Shown: piece by piece, positions 30,992-35,118 of the stretch | How the letters are laid out: every line of letters starts with the position of its first letter | Position numbering within the stretch: the first letter of the stretch is position 1 | Assembly (NCBI GenBank): GCA_944362695.1 | Contig: CALVTQ010000016.1 | Span: forward strand, 1 to 35,118 | Reading direction: 5' to 3' | Source: an uncultured Clostridia bacterium | GTDB lineage: Bacteria > Bacillota > Clostridia > Christensenellales > Aristaeellaceae | DNA length: 35,118 nt | Position numbers and translations under genes: made by a program | Notes under the pieces: model-generated | What the model was told of the DNA's origin: nothing | Databases searched by the model: none | What the model saw: only the letters and a program-made list of their open reading frames with translations

Positions 30992-32116
30992 TTAGATCAC
31001 AACGTTCTTGGCGATCACGATGGGGTACGCGGCGGGCGCAATGAGGCGGCCGTTGCGGCGGATGATGCTCTGCTTGTCAAGGATGCAGTGATCGATCTCC
31101 GCGCCCTCCTGAATCTGGGCGTCCTGCATGATGATCGAGTTCTTGACAACCGCGCCCTTGGCGACCTTGACGCCGCGGAAGAGGACGGAGTTGATGACCG
31201 TGCCCTCGATGACGCAGCCGTTGGCGACCAGAGAGTTGGTGCACTGGCTGTCCTCGATGTAGCGGGCCGGCAGGTCGTCGCGGACCTTGGTGTAGACCGG
31301 ACGGTCAGCCGGGAAGAGCTGACGGCGGACCTCGCTGTCAAGCAGGGACATGTTGAAGTTGAAGTAGCTCTGGATCGAGTCGATCTGGCAGGCCAGACCC
31401 TTGTACTCGTAGCCGTGCACGGTCAGCGAGCCGTTGTTGATGTTGCGCTGGATGATGTCGCGGCCGAAGTGGTGCATGCCGTTGGCGGCGCCCTGCTCGA
31501 CCAGCTGGCGCAGCAGCTCGCGTTTGCAGATGTAGATCTTCAGCGAGATGCAGTCGCGGGTCGGCATCGCGGAGCCGATCTCCATGCCGGTGACCAGGCC
31601 CTCGTCGCTGACGGTGAGGTAGGTGTCGTTGTCATACTCCGTGCCGAAGGTCTTCTTGGCGCGGGAGTAGACGATGGTCATGTCCGCGCCGGACTCCACA
31701 TGGGAGCGCAGCGCGTCGGTGAAGTCGATGTTGTAGACCGTGTGGCTGTTGGTCAGCACGATGTACTCCTGGCGGGAGAGGCGTAGGAAGTTGGTGTTGG
31801 ACTTGAGCGCGTCCAGCAGGCCGGAATACACGCCCATGTTCTCGCGCGTGAGGAACGGCGGGAGCATAACCAGACCCTGCTTGCCGTGCAGGTCCCACTC
31901 ACGGCCGGAGCCGATGTGGTCCATCAGGGAAGAGTAGTTCTTCTGGGTGATGACGCCCACGTTCTTGATGCCCGTGTGCACCATGCTGGACAGCTGGAAG
32001 TCGATAACGCGATAGCGGCCCGCGATCGGCAGCGCCGCGACGGCGCGCTGGCTCGTCAGTTCGCCGAGATGAATGTCATTTTCTCCGGTGTAGATCAGAC
32101 CCATGACGTCTTTCAT
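30992..32116 (-). CDS. glgD: GlgD-type subunit of ADP-glucose pyrophosphorylase
   Basis: A 374-residue GlgC paralogue that in Firmicutes forms a hetero-oligomer with GlgC and modulates it. The GGxGxRL nucleotide-binding signature is absent (N-terminus MKDVMGLIYTGENDIHLGEL), consistent with a non-catalytic role, while AGRYRVIDFQLSSMVHTGIK and the left-handed beta-helix C-terminal repeats (VIEGTVINSVLFRGVKVAKG) are kept. GGAGG lies nine bases before the ATG. Its start follows the glgC stop by 14 bases, so the pair are co-translated. Confidence 0.95.
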   Translation of the reverse strand: MKDVMGLIYTGENDIHLGELTSQRAVAALPIAGRYRVIDFQLSSMVHTGIKNVGVITQKNYSSLMDHIGSGREWDLHGKQGLVMLPPFLTRENMGVYSGLLDALKSNTNFLRLSRQEYIVLTNSHTVYNIDFTDALRSHVESGADMTIVYSRAKKTFGTEYDNDTYLTVSDEGLVTGMEIGSAMPTRDCISLKIYICKRELLRQLVEQGAANGMHHFGRDIIQRNINNGSLTVHGYEYKGLACQIDSIQSYFNFNMSLLDSEVRRQLFPADRPVYTKVRDDLPARYIEDSQCTNSLVANGCVIEGTVINSVLFRGVKVAKGAVVKNSIIMQDAQIQEGAEIDHCILDKQSIIRRNGRLIAPAAYPIVIAKNVVI

Positions 32117-32130
32117 GATGTGGAACCTCC

Positions 32131-33309
32131 TTACTGCGCGTCGGCGTCAACCTGAACGCCGGCGGCAACCTTATCGCCTGCGGCAACGACGGCCTTGGGG
32201 CCGACCACCGCGATCTTGCCGGTCTCCTCGCCGACCACAGCGCCCGCGCACACATGCGCATTCTCGGCGACGATGGCACGGCGGACGACGGCGCCGCGCT
32301 CGATGACCGCGCCCGGCATGATGACCGCGTCGGTGATCTCCGCACCGGTGTCCACGCTGACGCCGGCGAAGAGCACGCTGTGCTTGACGACGCCCTTGAC
32401 CTCGCAGCCCTCGGTGATCAGGGAATCGACCACCTTGGCGCCCTCGGCCACGTAATGCGGCGGCATGCCGGGGTTACGGGCGTAGATGCGCCAGCGCTTG
32501 TCGTACAGGTCGATGGGCATGGGCATGGTCAGCAGGTCCATGTTCGCCTCCCACAGAGACTCGATGGTGCCCACGTCCTTCCAGTAGCCGTCAAAGGTGT
32601 AGGTGTAGAGGTTCTGGCCCTCGGCGAGCATCGTGGGGATGATGTTCTTGCCGAAGTCGTTCTCGGAATTCGGGTTCGCCTCGTCCTGCTCAAGATACTT
32701 GCGCATCTTGCTCCAGGTGAAGATGTACACGCCCATGGACGCCTTGTTGCTCTTGGGATGGGCCGGCTTCTCCTCGAACTCGATGATCTTGTTGTCCTCG
32801 TCGGTGTTCAGGATGCCAAAGCGCGGCGCTTCCTCCCACGGAACCTCGCGCACGGCGATGGTCAGATCGGCGCCCTTTTCGATGTGGCTGCGCAGCATCG
32901 CGTTGTAGTCCATCTTATAGATATGGTCGCCGGAGAGCACAAGCACGTACTCCGGGTCCCACTGCGCGATAAAGGGGATGTTCTGGTAGATGGCGTTGGC
33001 CGTGCCCTTGTACCATTCGCCGGTTTTGCCCGTCTGATACGGAGGCAGCACGAAGACGCCGCCGTTGGCGAGGTCAAGATCCCACGGGGAGCCCGAGCCG
33101 ATGTAGGCGTTGAGCTCCAGCGGGCGATACTGCGTCAGAACGCCCACCACGTCGATGCCCGAGTTGGTGCAGTTGGAGAGCGGAAAATCGATGATGCGGT
33201 ATTTTCCGCCGTAGGGAACTGCCGGCTTGGCCACGTTCTTGGTCAGGATGCCCAGGCGGCTGCCCTGGCCGCCCGCCAGCAGCATGGCAACGCATTGCTT
33301 TTTCCTCAT
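32131..33309 (-). CDS. glgC: glucose-1-phosphate adenylyltransferase
   Basis: Makes ADP-glucose from ATP and glucose 1-phosphate, the committed step of glycogen synthesis. The 392-residue protein holds [14 protein letters not shown] (nucleotide loop), the [16 protein letters not shown] stretch, the catalytic-Asp region [11 protein letters not shown], the sugar-binding FEEKP, and the C-terminal left-handed beta-helix. The ATG at 33309 was chosen from AGGAG about 11 bases upstream; the longer frame back to 33417 would run into the -10. First of the glg operon, with a leader of about 100 bases. The last 30 residues are Val/Ala-rich ([15 protein letters not shown]) and less conserved. Confidence 0.96.
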   Translation of the reverse strand: MRKKQCVAMLLAGGQGSRLGILTKNVAKPAVPYGGKYRIIDFPLSNCTNSGIDVVGVLTQYRPLELNAYIGSGSPWDLDLANGGVFVLPPYQTGKTGEWYKGTANAIYQNIPFIAQWDPEYVLVLSGDHIYKMDYNAMLRSHIEKGADLTIAVREVPWEEAPRFGILNTDEDNKIIEFEEKPAHPKSNKASMGVYIFTWSKMRKYLEQDEANPNSENDFGKNIIPTMLAEGQNLYTYTFDGYWKDVGTIESLWEANMDLLTMPMPIDLYDKRWRIYARNPGMPPHYVAEGAKVVDSLITEGCEVKGVVKHSVLFAGVSVDTGAEITDAVIMPGAVIERGAVVRRAIVAENAHVCAGAVVGEETGKIAVVGPKAVVAAGDKVAAGVQVDADAQ

Positions 33310-33415
33310 TGTGAACACACTCCTGTGATATTGGGTTTCTCGTGCCGAATCGGCCCGGTACGGTAAGGGCGGGCGAGCCTTCGCTGCATGCCTGCCCACC
33401 GATCCACTTGACGTC

Positions 33416-33424
33416 ATTATAACA
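33416..33424 (-). promoter_or_regulatory. glg operon extended -10 promoter
   Basis: Minus-strand TGTTATAAT (TATAAT at 33416-33421 with TGT just upstream). No good -35 lies at 17 bp, so it would be an extended -10 or an activated promoter. Leader length is about 100 bases. Confidence 0.6.
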
Positions 33425-33666
33425 TAATCTGCGCAAAAGGAAAAGCAAATTCATGTGATGTTTTCATCAACGGATGGAAAGTTTTTTCAGTTTTTGAGCA
33501 GCACACGTCCAAGCGGGCGAATTTTGTCCCAGTTGCGCAAAAAAGCCGGAGATTGACAATCCATTATCATGCACGCGAATTTTCATGCCTTTTTTGCGCA
33601 GGATAAAGGCGGCATAAAGGCCGCGCCGCGCATGGGAAAACGCGCGGGACGGACGCCCGAATCCGA

Positions 33667-33695
33667 TTGCAAAACCATGAATTGTGCGATATAAT
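33667..33695 (+). promoter_or_regulatory. promoter of the rRNA-modification pair
   Basis: TTGCAA (33667-33672), 17 bp spacer, TATAAT (33690-33695), about 70 bases before the start codon. The intervening 33425-33666 holds no gene. Confidence 0.75.
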
Positions 33696-33766
33696 GATAT
33701 GCGGTGGGATGCGGCGTTATACATGGGGTGCGCATTCCCGATGACAAAAGCGAAGGAGGGCCGGCC

Positions 33767-34513
33767 GTGAGCGACTTGATGCGCCTTGACAAGCTGCTCG
33801 CCAGCCTGGGCGAGGGCACCAGAACGCAGGTGCAGGCGATCATCCGCGCGGGCCGCGTGTGCGTGGACGGCAAACCCGAGCGCGACGCGGGACGCAGAAT
33901 CGACGCGGGCAAAAACGCCGTGACGCTGGACGGGCGGCCGCTCGCGTATAAATCCGTTCGCCATGTGATGATGAACAAGCCCGGCGGCGTGCTGACCGCG
34001 GCGCGCGACAAGAAGCAGAGGACCGTGATGGACCTGCTGCCGCCGCTTTATGCCGCGATGGGCTGCATGCCCGCCGGACGGCTTGACAAGGACACCGAGG
34101 GCCTGCTGATCATCACATCCGACGGGCAGCTGGCCCACAGGATCATATCGCCCAAACACGATGTGGGCAAGGTGTATTTCGCCCGGGTGGACGGCCCGCT
34201 CGGCGAAAGCGACATCGCCGCGTTCGCCGAAGGGCTTCACATCGACGACGCGGAAGGCGAATTTGACGCCCGGCCTGCCGTGCTGACCATCGTGCGCAGC
34301 GGCGAAAATGAGAGCGAGGCGTGCGTGCGCGTGACGGAAGGGCGCTATCATCAGGTGAAGCGCATGTTCGCCGCGCGCGGGCGGAAGGTGACCTATTTGA
34401 AAAGGGAGAAAATCGGCGCGCTGGCGCTGGATGATGCGCTTGCGCCGGGCGATTGGCGCGAGATGACGGACGAGGAAGTTTCGCGGCTTGAACAGGAGGA
34501 CAGCGATGCCTGA
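33767..34513 (+). CDS. RsuA-family 16S rRNA pseudouridine synthase
   Basis: Converts a specific uridine of 16S rRNA to pseudouridine. The 248-residue product begins with an S4 RNA-binding domain (MRLDKLLASLGEGTR to AGRVCVDGK), then carries HVMMNKPGGVLTA and the catalytic loop PAGRLDKDTEGLLI with the nucleophile Asp in RLDKDT. The RYHQVKRMF end is the family motif. The GTG at 33767 was chosen since GAAGGAGGG is eight bases upstream; an ATG at 33779 would be too far. It may be RsuA or a related RluB/E/F type; the rRNA position is not decided. Its stop overlaps the next gene's start. Confidence 0.92.
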   Translation: MSDLMRLDKLLASLGEGTRTQVQAIIRAGRVCVDGKPERDAGRRIDAGKNAVTLDGRPLAYKSVRHVMMNKPGGVLTAARDKKQRTVMDLLPPLYAAMGCMPAGRLDKDTEGLLIITSDGQLAHRIISPKHDVGKVYFARVDGPLGESDIAAFAEGLHIDDAEGEFDARPAVLTIVRSGENESEACVRVTEGRYHQVKRMFAARGRKVTYLKREKIGALALDDALAPGDWREMTDEEVSRLEQEDSDA

Positions 34514-35096
34514 GCATTATTTTACGGCGAGCCCGGAGAGCGCGCACGAGGAGCGTTCCTTCCGCGCGGTGTTTGCGGGCCGCGTGCTGGCGTTTGACAC
34601 GGACGCGGGTGTGTTTTCCAAGCAGCACGTCGATCCCGGCAGCGAGCTGCTCTGCCGCAGCCTGCCGGACGACCTGACCGGCGACGTGCTGGACATGGGC
34701 TGCGGTTGGGGCGCCATGACCGTGATGACGCTGGCGGCGCATCCGCATGTGAAGATGACGATGGCCGACGTCAACGAGCGCGCGCTCGATCTGGCCGTGC
34801 GCAACGTGGCGAAGAATAAGATGAGCGCGAAGGCCGTGCTCAGCGACGGGTTTACGAATATCGACGGCGAATTCGACGCCGTGATCACCAACCCGCCCAT
34901 CCGCGCGGGCAAGGCGGTCATATACGGCATGTTCGAGGATGCGAAGAAGCATCTGAAGCCCGGCGGACGGCTGATTCTTGTCATCCGCAAGCAGCAGGGC
35001 GCGCCCAGTGCGCTCAAGTTCTTAAAAGAGCTGTACGCGAGCGCCGAGGTCATCGAGCGCGAGGGCGGCTACTGGATCATCGAGTGCCGCGTATGA
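34506..35096 (+). CDS. RsmC-like class I SAM methyltransferase
   Basis: A 196-residue methyltransferase with the SAM-binding DMGCGWGAMTV motif, the acidic residue in MADVNERALDLA, and the N-P-P-I motif TNPPIRAGK that marks base-amine methyltransferases of the MTS type. Relatives are annotated as 16S rRNA guanine-N2 methyltransferase (RsmC/YbxB). The ATG at 34506 has AGGAGG seven bases upstream and lies inside the preceding gene, overlapping its stop by eight bases, which supports coupling of two rRNA-modifying enzymes. It ends near the window edge. Confidence 0.9.
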   Translation: MPEHYFTASPESAHEERSFRAVFAGRVLAFDTDAGVFSKQHVDPGSELLCRSLPDDLTGDVLDMGCGWGAMTVMTLAAHPHVKMTMADVNERALDLAVRNVAKNKMSAKAVLSDGFTNIDGEFDAVITNPPIRAGKAVIYGMFEDAKKHLKPGGRLILVIRKQQGAPSALKFLKELYASAEVIEREGGYWIIECRV

Positions 35097-35118
35097 CAAT
35101 ATATAAGGAAGAAACGGC

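Overview
The window looks like a piece of chromosome from a high-GC member of the Clostridia (Firmicutes), probably an uncultured gut lineage. The grounds are a GlgC-GlgD-GlgA glycogen set (GlgD is typical of Firmicutes), a Bacillus-type LexA/DinR box, DUF1540- and HxlR-type proteins, strong GGAGG ribosome sites, and -10/-35 promoters with about 17 bp spacing. No species can be named from the sequence alone. One block (about 9.3-11.35 kb) is visibly AT-rich against GC-rich neighbours and looks imported.

Layout: 1-360 holds an intact tRNA-Arg(CCU) and two decayed copies, all reading left, driven by a consensus promoter whose -10 box lies inside the pfkA terminator loop. 384-2835 holds divergent pfkA and ychF. 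2.98-9.2 kb holds a large unknown TIM-barrel-like protein, an HxlR regulator with a pRiA4b-like partner, small DUF1540 and DUF6054-like proteins, and an aldo/keto reductase coupled to a polytopic membrane protein. 9.4-11.34 kb is a two-gene AAA ATPase + TOPRIM module resembling abortive-infection systems. 11.38-13.05 kb is an SOS-controlled dinB operon. 13.1-14.6 kb encodes a double flavoprotein. 14.66-15.13 kb is a tRNA-Thr(GGU) gene followed by a 118-bp-period array of three decayed tRNA-Thr copies, each with its own terminator hairpin. 15.4-19.7 kb has an Lrp regulator, a two-component system (its response regulator seems to be out of frame right after its start codon) and two exported-protein genes that share an 11-bp-spaced direct-repeat operator; one of these is a broken double FMN-binding-domain gene. 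20.2-23.7 kb is argB-argC-argD with ARG-box-like sites, argD being flanked by inverted repeats. 23.8-25.24 kb is an M20 amidohydrolase. 25.35-28.95 kb holds two paralogous membrane proteins. 29.06-33.31 kb is glgC-glgD-glgA, where GlgA carries an unusual acidic-then-basic repetitive tail. 33.77-35.1 kb is an rRNA-modification pair (RsuA-family pseudouridine synthase and RsmC-like methyltransferase).

The pathways are mostly central metabolism (glycolysis, glycogen, arginine) and translation, with accessory modules between them. The most unusual material is the tRNA-derived repeat array, the GlgA tail, the AT-rich ATPase/TOPRIM pair, the shared operator next to the two-component system, and promoters placed inside hairpins. 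No complete mobile element, CRISPR array or rRNA gene was seen.
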